Source of the DNA: Anaeramoeba flamelloides
Taxonomy: Eukaryota > Metamonada > Anaeramoebidae
Length of the DNA: 64,000 nt
Assembly: GCA_027625915.1 (NCBI GenBank)
Contig: JANTQA010000012.1
Span: 1,643,001 to 1,707,000, forward strand
Direction: 5' to 3'
Shown here: one piece after another, positions 11,904 through 22,475 of the stretch
How positions within the stretch are numbered: the first letter of the stretch is position 1
How the letters are laid out: every line of letters starts with the position of its first letter
The notes under the pieces: model-generated
Told to the model about the DNA's origin: nothing
What the model saw: only the letters and a program-made list of their open reading frames with translations
Databases searched by the model: none
Program-made: the position numbers and the translations under genes

Positions 11904-12441
11904 ATAAACCCCAATTCAAAATTTTTAACACACCAAAATTCAATTTGTGGAGAAAAAAACTTATTTAATCAATTCAAGAAGATTTACCAAATTAGAACCA
12001 TTCACTAATTGAAATGTTAATACTTCTTCATAAATTACAATACTCCACAAAACAATAAATAAATAATTATCAATACAAATAAATCAAGGGTGTGTCAAAA
12101 ATTTTGGAGAGAGCAAAACAAAAAAATACATTTGTAAATTTTTTTAAATTCTACTAGGATTATTGATCGATCGAATGTTTAGATACTACCAACATATTTT
12201 ATTTGAGTTCTTCTATTTTGAACGACTTAACGTTAACCATAATATCAATTGTTCAAAAAATTTTTGATCCAACGAAACAAATTACGTTATTCAAACAATG
12301 AAATGAAAACAAAAACTAAAAGATGAAAAAATGATTTTCATATTTTCCAAAAATCAAAATTATCTTCAATTTCAATGAAATTGTATTATTGTGATTGTAT
12401 AAACGTTTTAACTTTGTGGAAAATTTTGAATTTTAGTTTAT
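11904..12441 (+). repeat. 540-bp inverted-end element (family N540), copy 3
   Basis: This starts immediately after the TA of the TA195 element. Left end ATAAACCCCAATTCAAAATT, right end TTGAATTTTAGTTTAT. The two ends are inverted relatives of each other. It is the best-preserved copy and defines the family boundaries. Confidence 0.85.
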
Positions 12442-13259
12442 ATTGATCTAAACAAGTAATCTAAAAAAAAAAAAAAATCATTTATTTGTTTTTCAATTAT
12501 AATTCTAGTTTCAAATGATGAAATCATTATCATTATTGTTGAATATAAATTTGAAACAAACCAATTCTATATAACACCCAAATATTTTTTTTTCCTTGAT
12601 TTTAGAATGTAATATTTTTTATTCCAATCTTAACAACTTCCAAGCTATAATTGTTAATAATACAGTATTTTGTAATTAGATGTTAATTATATCATATCAC
12701 ATCGTCCAAATTGTCCTAATAAATCTATTATACAAAAAAATCCAATTATTATATTTTTTACAAGTTAATACATTTAAAAATTGAAATTTGTGATTTTTTT
12801 TTTTTTAATTCTTTTTACAAGTCTTTAAAGATAAACCAAAATAATAGTATTATAGAATTTAATTAATTAATATTAATACATCCAAAAGTAACTATTTTTT
12901 ATTAATTTTTATTTCAGGATTTAGCTAATTATTAGTTTAAAATCCACTAATATTGGTTATTTTTAAAGTCTTTTTTAAATACTATTTGTATTTTTAATCT
13001 CTTTTTAAAATCTGAAAATAATTGGTAGAATTAATTGATTGTTAATTATTTCTTTTTTTTTTAAAAAACAGAATTTTCTAAAAGTAATTAATCTAGATTT
13101 AGACAAAAAATTTTAGAAATATATTTATCAACTTTAAACTCTTTAGTATGTATAACTCAACCTTTAAATTTTTCTCAAAATATATATTTTTTGTTCAATT
13201 TTTTATGGTTTTTATGATGTACATATTTTTATCCAAAAATAAAATCCATATTAAATCAA

Positions 13260-13490
13260 AGATCGATCAGTCAAGTACTAAAATAATAAGTCACCACACT
13301 TAATGACAAATAATATTTTTTTAATTCCATTGGGATTGTAAACCTTTATTGATGAGAGCAACTTTTAGAACTCTTTTACGAATCAAATTTTTAGTTCATT
13401 TGAAATTAACAGAATTCATAAGATTTACATACAATGGTAACCCTCTTTTATTTTTAACTTCTTAGTGATAGGTGCGAATCCTATAAGATC
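13260..13490 (-). repeat. Mosaic of TTAA-element ends, inverted partner of 15780-15955
   Basis: Reading left to right, an end of the TTAA549 family (GATCGATCAGTC to GGGATTGTAAACC) is followed by an end of the TTAA745 family in reverse orientation (ATTGATGAGAGCAACTTTTA to about 13490). The same junction occurs in inverted orientation near 15890-15955, with about 60 bp nearly identical. The two loci therefore share a composite that formed before they separated. Confidence 0.7.
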
Positions 13491-13986
13491 TATACATGTT
13501 TGTAATAATTTACTTTTATTGATTTCTTATAATTAATAATTACTTACACTTCTCGAAATGATAACCTCACAATAATCAATACAGTCTTTTTTTTTTAGAA
13601 AGTTTTTTGTGAGACAAGTTTACTCACATTTCAAAAGGAAGTAAAAAATAGTATCGGATTAAAGATTTGTTGAACAATGTTTTCCTATTATCTCAATGAA
13701 TTCATCTTTCGTGTTCAGTACATTATTTGTAAACATAAATTTGAGTAATTTCTCTAACTTTTTCATTTGATAAACTTTGAGATCTAAAAAAAGATTATTC
13801 TTTATAATTCTTTGGATTAGCAATAATTTCCAGGAAGACTTTTTACAAGATGAAACAAACTAACCAAAAATTTCACCAAAATCAAATTAAAAGAAACACC
13901 CCCAAGACTAATAGAGATTTTAACCTCAACTATCACTTCATTTTTCATTTTTTTTCGATTTTTCAAAAGAAAGTTTTACCAAACAT

Positions 13987-14583
13987 ATGAGTGAATTAGT
14001 GAACAATAGTCACGAAGATGAAGACAAACCACTTGAAGTCTCAAGTAATAGGCCTAAACATCAACGTAATAAATACAAACTAAAACCTACAAAAAAAAAA
14101 AAAAAGAAAAAAAGACGCAAGAAAAAATCAGATGATAATGAAAAAGAAACAACAAAAAAAAACATTGACAACCAAGAAAAACAACAAAAAGAAGAAGAAG
14201 AAAAAGACAAACTTCTTCCTCAAGAAATCCTTGAAGCTGTTTCAAAGCCAAAAGATTATGATCTTGAAGATGAAAAAGAAGATTTCTACTTTGCAAGAAA
14301 ACGAGCAGCTCAGGTAACCCATTTAGATCAAGACCGAAAAGATTTAAAAAAAAAAATCAGATCAAATCAAAAATTTGGCATTGGTGTTGCTGTGCTTGAT
14401 GAAAGTGGTAAAAATATTTTGGCTACAAAAAAGAATTCCAAAAAAATCAGAAAACAAAAGAAATTTGAAAAACAAATTTTTAGTTCTGGTGTGGAATCCA
14501 TTTTAACAGATACATTTTTTGCGAAAAAATATAGAAGTGTTCCTTTAAATTTTTGTACAGATGAAAAATCTTTAAACGACTAA
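13987..14583 (+). CDS. Lysine-rich protein of unknown function
   Basis: A 198-residue, intronless protein that I do not recognise. Residues 1-35 are acidic to neutral. Residues 36-75 form a strongly basic tract with runs of lysine and arginine (KKKKKKKRRKKK), resembling nuclear or nucleolar targeting sequence. Residues 70-100 are Glu/Lys-rich. The C-terminal half (from about FYFARKRAAQ) is more ordered in composition and ends in a hydrophobic-aromatic patch, SGVESILTDTFFAKKYRSV. The start is the first ATG after a T-rich leader. The balanced codon texture of the C-terminal half, unlike the surrounding AT-rich DNA, is the main evidence for a real gene. Basic ribosome-biogenesis factors have similar composition, but I see no family signature. 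Inverted copies of one mosaic repeat flank it at 13.3 and 15.9 kb. Confidence 0.6.
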   Translation: MSELVNNSHEDEDKPLEVSSNRPKHQRNKYKLKPTKKKKKKKRRKKKSDDNEKETTKKNIDNQEKQQKEEEEKDKLLPQEILEAVSKPKDYDLEDEKEDFYFARKRAAQVTHLDQDRKDLKKKIRSNQKFGIGVAVLDESGKNILATKKNSKKIRKQKKFEKQIFSSGVESILTDTFFAKKYRSVPLNFCTDEKSLND

Positions 14584-15559
14584 ATTACGAATACAATTTA
14601 TTTTCTTTTATTATTGTTTATTGTTAATTGTTTTTTTTTGAAGTTTTTGTTTTTTTTTTTAGAATGCTTTTGTTTTTTGTTTGCTTCATAAATTTGTTTT
14701 AGAACCTCACCACATAAATATTTATTAAAGATCATTCAAATTTTATTGTCTGACTTTTGATGAAATTAATATTTTTATTTTGCAATCCATTACGTAATAT
14801 TTATTTTTTTTTTTTTTTTGATTATTTTCATCTTTCACAATCTTTCTTTTTTACAAATAAGAAAAAAGAAGAACCAAATTTACTTTTAAGAAAACACTCA
14901 TGGTTTCTGTCTTCCAAACAAACTGTAATTGATTTTTTAGATCCGTGATCCCACAAACAACAAACTTTTTTTTTTTTTTGTTTTTTTTTTTTTCGTTTTG
15001 AAAAAGAAAATAACCTTTCTTTTTCATTGATCATTTGGGATCAATAAATTTTATTTTGAATTGTTGTAAAAAATCACAGAATTTACACTAAATTGGATCA
15101 AAAACGCAAACCTTCAGGCAGATCTTTGTTTTAAAAAAGTTACATAAAGCGGATCTCACAAAAGTAAAAGAACAGAAATACCCAAACGAAATTTGATTCA
15201 GAATAATTCAAATCTTTATCGAATCAAATCAAAGAATAAAGTGCAAACTGAGAAAGAAAAAAAAATATACATTTGTAATTGTATCAAAATCACATCTTTC
15301 AAACACACTTAGCATTACATCCATAAATTTGAGATCGAAAAATTGTGTAATTTTCACAAGCTGAAATTGTAAAATGAATCTTGTTAAGTGATGAATGTTA
15401 ACAATAATTTGTCTATAACTAACGTGTGTTGTCATTGAATGTGAACCATATTAATTCACAAATGTTTGGATGACTCTAAACAATCTAGCTGAAATTATTA
15501 TTTGTTTAATAAATCATTTGGATTTTTTACAAATGATCACCATTAAAAAAATTATTTAA

Positions 15560-15730
15560 GGTACTAATCTCTATTAAATTTTTTTACCTAAATTTTAATA
15601 GAGATTGAGAAATTTTTTAGCCAATTACTAAGATTTGAAAAACCCTTTTTTTTTTCAATACCAAACATATTTCTAGAGAAGAAATTATTATTTAGAAATT
15701 GGTCAAAAAAAAATAATAGAGACTAGTCCC
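15560..15730 (-). mobile_element. 172-bp TTAA-flanked element (family TTAA172), copy 1
   Basis: A short element between TTAA sites at 15556-15559 and 15731-15734. Its ends are inverted repeats: the left begins GGTACTAATCTCTATTA and the right reads AATAGAGACTAGTCCC. It matches copies at 35617-35788 and 58993-59165 in the reverse orientation. It is non-coding. Confidence 0.85.
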
Positions 15731-15781
15731 TTAAATGGAAAAGTAAACAAAAAAATAAAACATTAAATTTTTTTTTTTTAA

Positions 15782-16914
15782 GGGAATAGCACTTACCATG
15801 GAGAAGTCTAAATTTAAAGTATTTTGCTATTGAATTTAAATCAAATTAGTTTTTTACATGGTTCAAATGACTCTAACAATTTGATTAGTAAAAGAGTACT
15901 AAAAGTTGCTCTCATCAATTCAGGTTTACAATCCCAATGGAATTAAAAAAACATTTAATCTAGCAAGGAGAGAATTTTGAAGTACCGAAATTTGTAACTT
16001 CCAATTCAAAGAATGCCTAGATACTAGTACCGAGGCACAATCATAGGAACTATTTGAAACTTAATTTCGTTTTCTATCAAAAAAAGAAAAGAAATAATTT
16101 TTTTCTATAAAAAAAAATACAACAAATATAAAAACTAAAATTTTTTAGAAATAAGTAGTAAGCAAAAAATTTGAGCTATTGGACCCAGGTGAAGTTGTGT
16201 GTGGACTATTATTTGGATTTGAGTTCCTTTTTCCGGAATGCCAAAAAACTAATTAGTAAAATAATAATTAAAAGTTGATCCCTATCAATTAAAAATGATA
16301 CTTGTTTTAGTAAAAAAGTTCAAGAATTTTCGAAAAAAATCTGGATTTCAAGAAAAACTTAAATGTTAAACTATCAATACTAAATATTTTGAAGTTGAAA
16401 AATATCTTTTCAAAATTTGTCGAGAAAGCTAGATTAGTTGCGAAAAAAATAAGATTTTCTCAAAAATTAAATAATTAACGAAAAAATTATTTTTACTCCT
16501 TGTTTTTCAAATTTTGAAAATACATTGAAAAGATAATTAGCTTTATAAAGAGGAAACCAAAATAATCAATCTTTAGGTTTTCATATAACGATTATTCCAG
16601 ATAAAATATTGAAATTACAAAAATGAAAAAAAAAAAAAAATAGATAATTTTGAAGAGTTCGAAATATGAATTATTCAATACTGGAATCCTCTTAATTTAG
16701 TTAAAATTTTTAGATTAGGAAAAGTTATTTAAAAAAATTCTCCAAAATAATGATTTTTAAGAGTGATCATTAGTAAATAATCCAATAATTTATTGTTCAA
16801 TGATATTTGTAATAATTTTTTTTTAGAATCAAATTGAACACAAGGCACTAATATCATTGACTTCGAATTAGAACATACTTTGATTTTAGACAAATCTTGA
16901 GAGATTGTGATCTC
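15782..16914 (+). mobile_element. Mosaic of TTAA745 sequences with nested repeats
   Basis: The left end after a TTAA (15778-15781) reads GGGAATAGCACTTACCATGG and follows the TTAA745 family to about 15915. A fragment beginning GGTTTACAATCCC (TTAA549 end) and a family D copy (15955-16075) follow. From about 16170 the TTAA745 interior resumes slightly upstream of where it broke off and runs to a TTAA at 16915-16918. This is best explained by successive insertions or a recombined pair of elements. Confidence 0.6.
15955..16075 (+). repeat. Dispersed repeat family D, copy 3
   Basis: This holds AGCAAGGAGAGAATTTTGAA, TTTGTAACTTCCAATTC and GGCACAATCATAGGAA in family order. It lies within the mosaic element and so marks a nesting event. 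Confidence 0.65.
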
Positions 16915-18189
16915 TTAATTAAGTTCCCAGGTATAAATAGAAAAATTGAAATAGAGCCGATATGATATACAGATCATTAAACTTTTTAGTTAAACAAGTA
17001 ACAATTGTTTACTATTTTTATATTCGTGTGATGATTTTAATCATTAATTAAACCCAAATCTTGTTCATTAATTACAATTAATTAAAAAAAACAATTTTTT
17101 GAAAAAAAGTATTCCTTTATCAGTTATTAAAATATGAAAATATTTTATCTTGAGTATAATTATCTTTTTTTATACTTTGGTATTCTTAATTGTAAAGCAA
17201 CAACAACTACATAAATAATAATAATAATACCCTTTGATCCAATAAAGCACACATAAAACATATAAACATTACAATTAAACCCCTTTCCTCAATTATTATT
17301 ATTTTTTAAATTTATTTATAAGTATTTAATTTGAATTAATAACGAATTGGCATTTAATAAAGGATGAGTTTCCAAAAAAAAAAAAAAAACAACAGAAAAA
17401 TGATGGTATTGTTTTTAAAAAGTAATTGTAGTTAATAACAGTTAATTAGATGTTTATATCAATGCCATCTTCAAATTTTATTCCAGTAATATACTTTTCA
17501 ATATGTAGATCTTTTGGCACTTTTTGAGATTAATGGATTTTTTGTTGTGTTAACTTTTTTTTTTGAGTTTTGAAATGAGTCTATTTTCAGGAAGTAGGTC
17601 CATTTTTTCCATTTTTAAAAATCTTAATTTTGAGAAAATTACTTTTTTTTATTTTTATTTTGACTCTCACAAAAATATTTTCACTTTTAAATAAAAATAT
17701 AATTATCCATCTTTGTAAATAATAAAAGTAAATCTGAGTAGAATATTCAAAATTTTAAATTTTACAACATTTTATTTGATTAACATTCTTATCTTTATAA
17801 AATTATTTTTAAAACTGAGAAACTTGTTTAAATAGGAGATTGAAATTAATCAAAGAATAATTCAATAAAACATACTTTTGATACATGTGTGGTATTTCGA
17901 TAAAAAATAGAACATTTTTTTATATATTATTTTAGATACTATTCCCCTTGGAGGTATTTCTATCGATAAAACACCAAGAAAAAATACGAGAATTTCAACC
18001 ACTAATTTAATCAATGCGTAATGTTTGTATTTCAAAATATTTTCAATAAAATGAAAAACAATTCAAACAATCTTTTTTCTCCAAAACGAAATACCAATAT
18101 TTTTGATAAAAAATGAGCAATATAAGAAAAGGATACAAACATTTTTTTAAAATATAAATTTTTTTTTTCAATTTTTTCTTTTCTATTGG

Positions 18190-18440
18190 AAATTTTGTTG
18201 AGAATAAATCTCTTTGGAAAACAATTTTTTTCTAATCAAAAAGAAATTAAGGTCATATAATTTTCATACCTAAAAAATATCATATATAATTGAGATCAGA
18301 AAACTTTGAGATCTCTTTTTTGTATAACGCCATCAAAATAAACAAATAGAATTATTCGAAAGAAATAATTAATGATGATTATTGATTTTAAATATTTATA
18401 TAGGAATTAATTTTAATAAAGAATTTCAAAAATAAATTCG
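18190..18440 (+). repeat. Dispersed repeat pair, copy 2
   Basis: This aligns with 570-840 through GGAAAACAATTTTTT, AAAAAGAAA, GAGATCAGAAAACTTTGAGA and a shared right edge near TTTTAATAAAGA. No termini or conserved frame are recognised. Confidence 0.55.
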
Positions 18441-19430
18441 AAACACTTTTATGGAAATGGATGATTTTAAACAAACTTTTTCTTTTAGAAGACCAAGTAA
18501 GAAAAATTACCCTTTCAAATAAATTTGTTGAAATCAAAAATAAAAAAAAAGTTGAAAAAAAAAGTATATACGAGACATTTTTTTTCGTCTTAATCTTCTT
18601 AATTGTGAGAATAAAAAAAAAAAAAATCAATTATCTTGAATTTCTCGTACCATTACTATTTATAATTATTTTAAAAAACCTTTTGTGACAAATTTGTTTG
18701 GAAGATTCTTTTTTCAAATATTTTTATCACAATAAGCCAAAACAAAGAATTTTGTTTCAAAGACTAAATGGAAGGATTAAATTATTGAAATCAAAAAATA
18801 ACTACAGAAAAATAAACTGAAAGAAAAAGAAAATTTGTTTTAAAAATTGAAAATGAATTTCAGAATTATTTTGATTTTTTAATTTTAATGGAAAATCAAT
18901 AATTTTAAATCAATCAAATACATCCAACAAATCTTAATTTTCTGAAGAATAATTAAAAAAATATCCTATTTTCAGAAATAAAACTAGAACTTAATCTGAA
19001 TTAGACAAGTGAAAATAGAAATTAAAAATTAATTTTGGGGATTCTTTAGAAATAGCAAGTAATTTGTTTCTCAAAAATTTTTCTTATATTTTTTTTTCAG
19101 CATTATTTAAAAAGAAAACTGAGTAATAAATAAGTAATTATAACCAATATTTAAAAGATACAATCAATAAATAAATTTATTTTTCTTTAATTTTTAATTT
19201 TTTTTTTTGATTTCAATTTTTTGTATTTAATCGGTAAATATATGATACTTGGAATATATTCCAATTGCCATTTATTAAAACATTAATTTATCAAGTTTAA
19301 GAAACGTTTTTAATAATTTAATTTCAAATATAAACTCTTATTCAAATAAAAGGGCATAAACTTTTTCAAGAATTATTCATAATTTAATCAAATTAATTGT
19401 AGTATCTTCTAAAATAAAAGAATCCATTTA

Positions 19431-19827
19431 CAGTCAATCCAAAGCTACCGTGAAATTTTATCAATATCAAATTTCGATGTTGATATAGATTTTTAAAAAA
19501 TTCAATATAATAATAAGAAAGCTCATATTGAAAAAAATTCCTAAATGAGTCAATATTCAAGAATCTGTTCTGATTTTCAAAAAATAAATTTTCAGAACCC
19601 AAAATGACTCTAAACATCAAAAATTCCTGAAGAAATGACATAAAATTTCCTCTAAAAAATGAATTTATTTTTCGATCACATTAGAAGTTTATTTTTCATA
19701 TCAACTCATTTATGAAAAAAATATTTTCAATATGAGCTTTCTTATTATTATATTGAACTTTTTAAAAATCTATATCAACATCAAAATTTGATATTGATAA
19801 AATTTCACCGTAGCTTTTGAACAGCTG
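19431..19827 (+). mobile_element. 400-bp TA-flanked inverted-repeat element (family TA400), copy 2
   Basis: A complete copy: TA at 19429-19430, then CAGTCAATCCAAAGCTACCG, two long inverted arms, and CAGCTG followed by TA at 19828-19829. It matches 10571-10970 throughout. The exact TA flanks support insertion by a Tc1/mariner-type transposase supplied in trans. The 82-codon minus-strand frame inside is a by-product of the palindrome. Confidence 0.88.
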
Positions 19828-19957
19828 TAAAACATAAAAACAAACACAAATGAATGTTTAAAACTTCTTAAAATTAAACAATAGAAATTAAAAATTATTA
19901 TTTTAAAAATTGAGTTACCTTTTTTATTTGAAATGAGAAATCTCGTTTTTTAAATTG

Positions 19958-20251
19958 TTAAGAAATATATATATAATCAATAAAAAGCGTTGAATAAGAT
20001 GAATTGGGGAAAAGTTCTTTACATTTTATTGATAACTGTTTACACGTCAATTTTTTGTTCTTTAAAGTCTCATTTTCAATATAAATCCGCACCTCATATG
20101 TGTATTTTGTTGGAATTGTCTTTTTTCTTTCCTTTCTTTTTTCTTTTTTCCATACATCAATCCAATAATGGTCTTTCTTAATTCCTATATCTAGCTTATT
20201 TGAAATCAAGCTTAAACTATTTCCATTTTTATACTGATAGATTATTTCCAA
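19958..20251 (-). pseudogene. Tc1/mariner-like transposase N-terminal fragment
   Basis: A 97-codon minus-strand frame whose pattern resembles the paired helix-turn-helix region of Tc1/mariner transposases: YKNGNSLSLISNKLDI is like the first HTH (K-x-G-x-S-x-x-x-I), then WIDVWKKEKRKERKK, then a second HTH-like part, LTCKQLSIKCKELFPNSS. The frame opens at a non-ATG codon soon after a stop and ends without any catalytic DDE/D region. Only the DNA-binding part seems to survive. It lies 130 bp from a TA400 element, whose CAG...CTG ends would suit this superfamily. Similarity was judged by pattern only. Confidence 0.4.
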
Positions 20252-20928
20252 AAGAGTATCTTCTTATCGTTTTTTTTTTCATTTTCCAACTGTTCAATAT
20301 CCATTAAAAAAAAAACAAAAAATGAAAAATGAAAAAATGAATAATTAAAATGAAAGTCACCATTAAGTAATTATCTCATTAACTATCAAATTCAATAATT
20401 TGATGATTTGAGAAGTGTGCCCTTTTGTTTAAAAAAGAATTTACTTATGAACTCAAAAGTATTCATATGTACCCACCCCATAAAAAAAACATTAACATCC
20501 GGTTCTAAGGCACACGTATAAATATAAAGTTTTTTTGTTTTAAATATAACTATCTGGTTTGATTTAAACAAACTCTTAAAAAATGAAATAATTTGATTAA
20601 TTTTCATAATATAAAAGATATTTCAAAATATTTTTTACTTGATCTTCCAAATTTTTATTGTACTTGAAAGTTTTTTTTGATTGTTCCACTCTGTTAAAAA
20701 CAAATTCCTTTTAAACAAAGATTATTTATTTTCAAAATTTAAAGATTAGATTTGATTTTTTTTTTGCTCATTTACAAATAATCAATTATTTTTATAATGT
20801 TTTTTTATCATGATTTCTTTTGTAGTTTTTTACAAAAAACACTTTCATTTAAAATTAAATTCAATAAAAATCCCAAACAAAAATTAAAATAAAACCAAAA
20901 GTTATGATTATAATTTATTAAAAACACA

Positions 20929-20959
<31 letters not shown>

Positions 20960-20975
20960 AAAGAAAAGAAAAATG

Positions 20976-22396
20976 TTACCAAGCCTTTTCAGGATTTGGC
21001 GGGGTATATAAATATATGGGAGTATTTAAAGATTTGCTTGTCTTCTGAACCATTTCAATTAAAAATTGTGAAGGATTTGTATCAATTTTATTTTTTTTAT
21101 AATTGTCAAAATATTTTTTTTTTTCGATTTTAAACATTTTAATAATTTCTCTCATTTTAAATCCATTGGTAATTATAAAAGAGCAATCAAAACGATTTTT
21201 GATCAATTCAAATAAAGAAACTGAAACATCCAAAAAGTCTATTATTGTGATAATGAAGACAGGATATTCACTTTTCGCCAAGATTTTATCGATTAGGATT
21301 CCTAGCAAAGGTGGCTCATCGACAAATAAATGTGTTTCTATGAAAGTTATGAACTTTTTTTGACTTTTTTTCGGGAAAGTACCAAACTTCACAACTGGTG
21401 TATGATAAGGAGGAGTGTTTTTCATTTCTCTGCCACTTAGAAACAATTCCACAGAATGATTAAATTTATTTAAGATTTTTTTTTGAATATTTTGCCTTTT
21501 GTGTGATTCTTGTAAAGAGACTTGCTTGGAAAGTTCTGGCGGTGATGTAAAAGAAATAAATTTCGGTATCATTGAAAGTTTTTTCATAATTTTTTTCTTC
21601 TTCCTTTTTTTATTACGATTCACATCCTCAAATTTGTTTGACTTTTCATTTGGCTTTGGTAGAAAGATTAAATGAAACAAAGAAAAGGATCTAATAATCG
21701 GCTTTTGGAAAATTTGATACCATGGAAATATCTGTAACCATTTACTTGAGATTAATATCATGGGGTTTTTGGTATCGATTATTTGATCTTTAGAATTTTT
21801 TTGAAATAATTTATCTAATATATTTGTCTCAGTGTTATCGTTCTTATCCTCTTGTTTGCTCTTTTTTTTTCTTTTACCTTTTTTTTTTTTTTTATCATTT
21901 ATCTTTGGAGAATAATATTCTAATCTATTACCTTTATTACCATTATTATTAACCTTACTACTATCACTATCACCTCTGATACCTTTACAATTAATATCAT
22001 TTGCGCCTCCATTATTATTATTAAATAAAAAAAAGGAGCTATTATTAAATATTGGATCAAAAAATAAAATTTTTTTCAAATCTAAATTAGCAAATTTTTT
22101 TTTATAATTTTCGTAATTTTGTTCAAATATCATCTTATTAATGAATAATTCTTCATTTGAAGATAAAAAATAATGTTTAGCAATTGTTGTTTTGAAATAT
22201 TCTTGATGCAAAGTCAACATTTTACCAGGCTTTAATAAATACCCCCAATTCATATTTTGTGGATTAATACCAATTTTCATGGAAATTTGGCTTAGGGGTA
22301 TTGAGTTTGTTGAATTTTTTAATTTAGAATTATTATTTTTTATCAAAACAATTTTTTTTTTATTTTTTTTTTTATTCTTCTTCTTCTTCTTCTTCC

Positions 22397-22475
<79 letters not shown>

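Larger units (their letters stand above)
10030..13986. other. Intergenic element cluster
   Basis: This stretch has no gene. Between 10571 and 12441 it contains five inverted-repeat elements or parts, listed separately. A C-run lies near 11618-11629. From 12442 to about 13260 I see only AT-rich text. A mosaic repeat end lies at about 13260-13490, and from there to the next gene nothing is recognised. Confidence 0.6.
14584..20975. other. Intergenic repeat-rich interval
   Basis: No complete gene is visible in these 6.4 kb. Contents, listed separately, are a TTAA172 element (15560-15730), a mosaic of TTAA745 sequences (15782-16914) with a family D copy inside, a dispersed-repeat copy (18190-18440), a TA400 element (19431-19827) and a Tc1/mariner-like transposase fragment (19958-20251). 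The remaining sequence, including about 17000-18000 and 20300-20975, shows only AT-rich text and homopolymers. Confidence 0.6.

Noticed and set aside
13455-13490. Text resembling a tRNA T-loop (GGTGCGAATCC)
   Set aside because: There is no acceptor stem, D arm or anticodon arm at the required distances, and it lies within a TTAA745 repeat end.
18388-18688. Overlapping frames on both strands rich in Phe, Ile and Lys
   Set aside because: This is mirror-image low-complexity coding in AT-rich text, with no motif.
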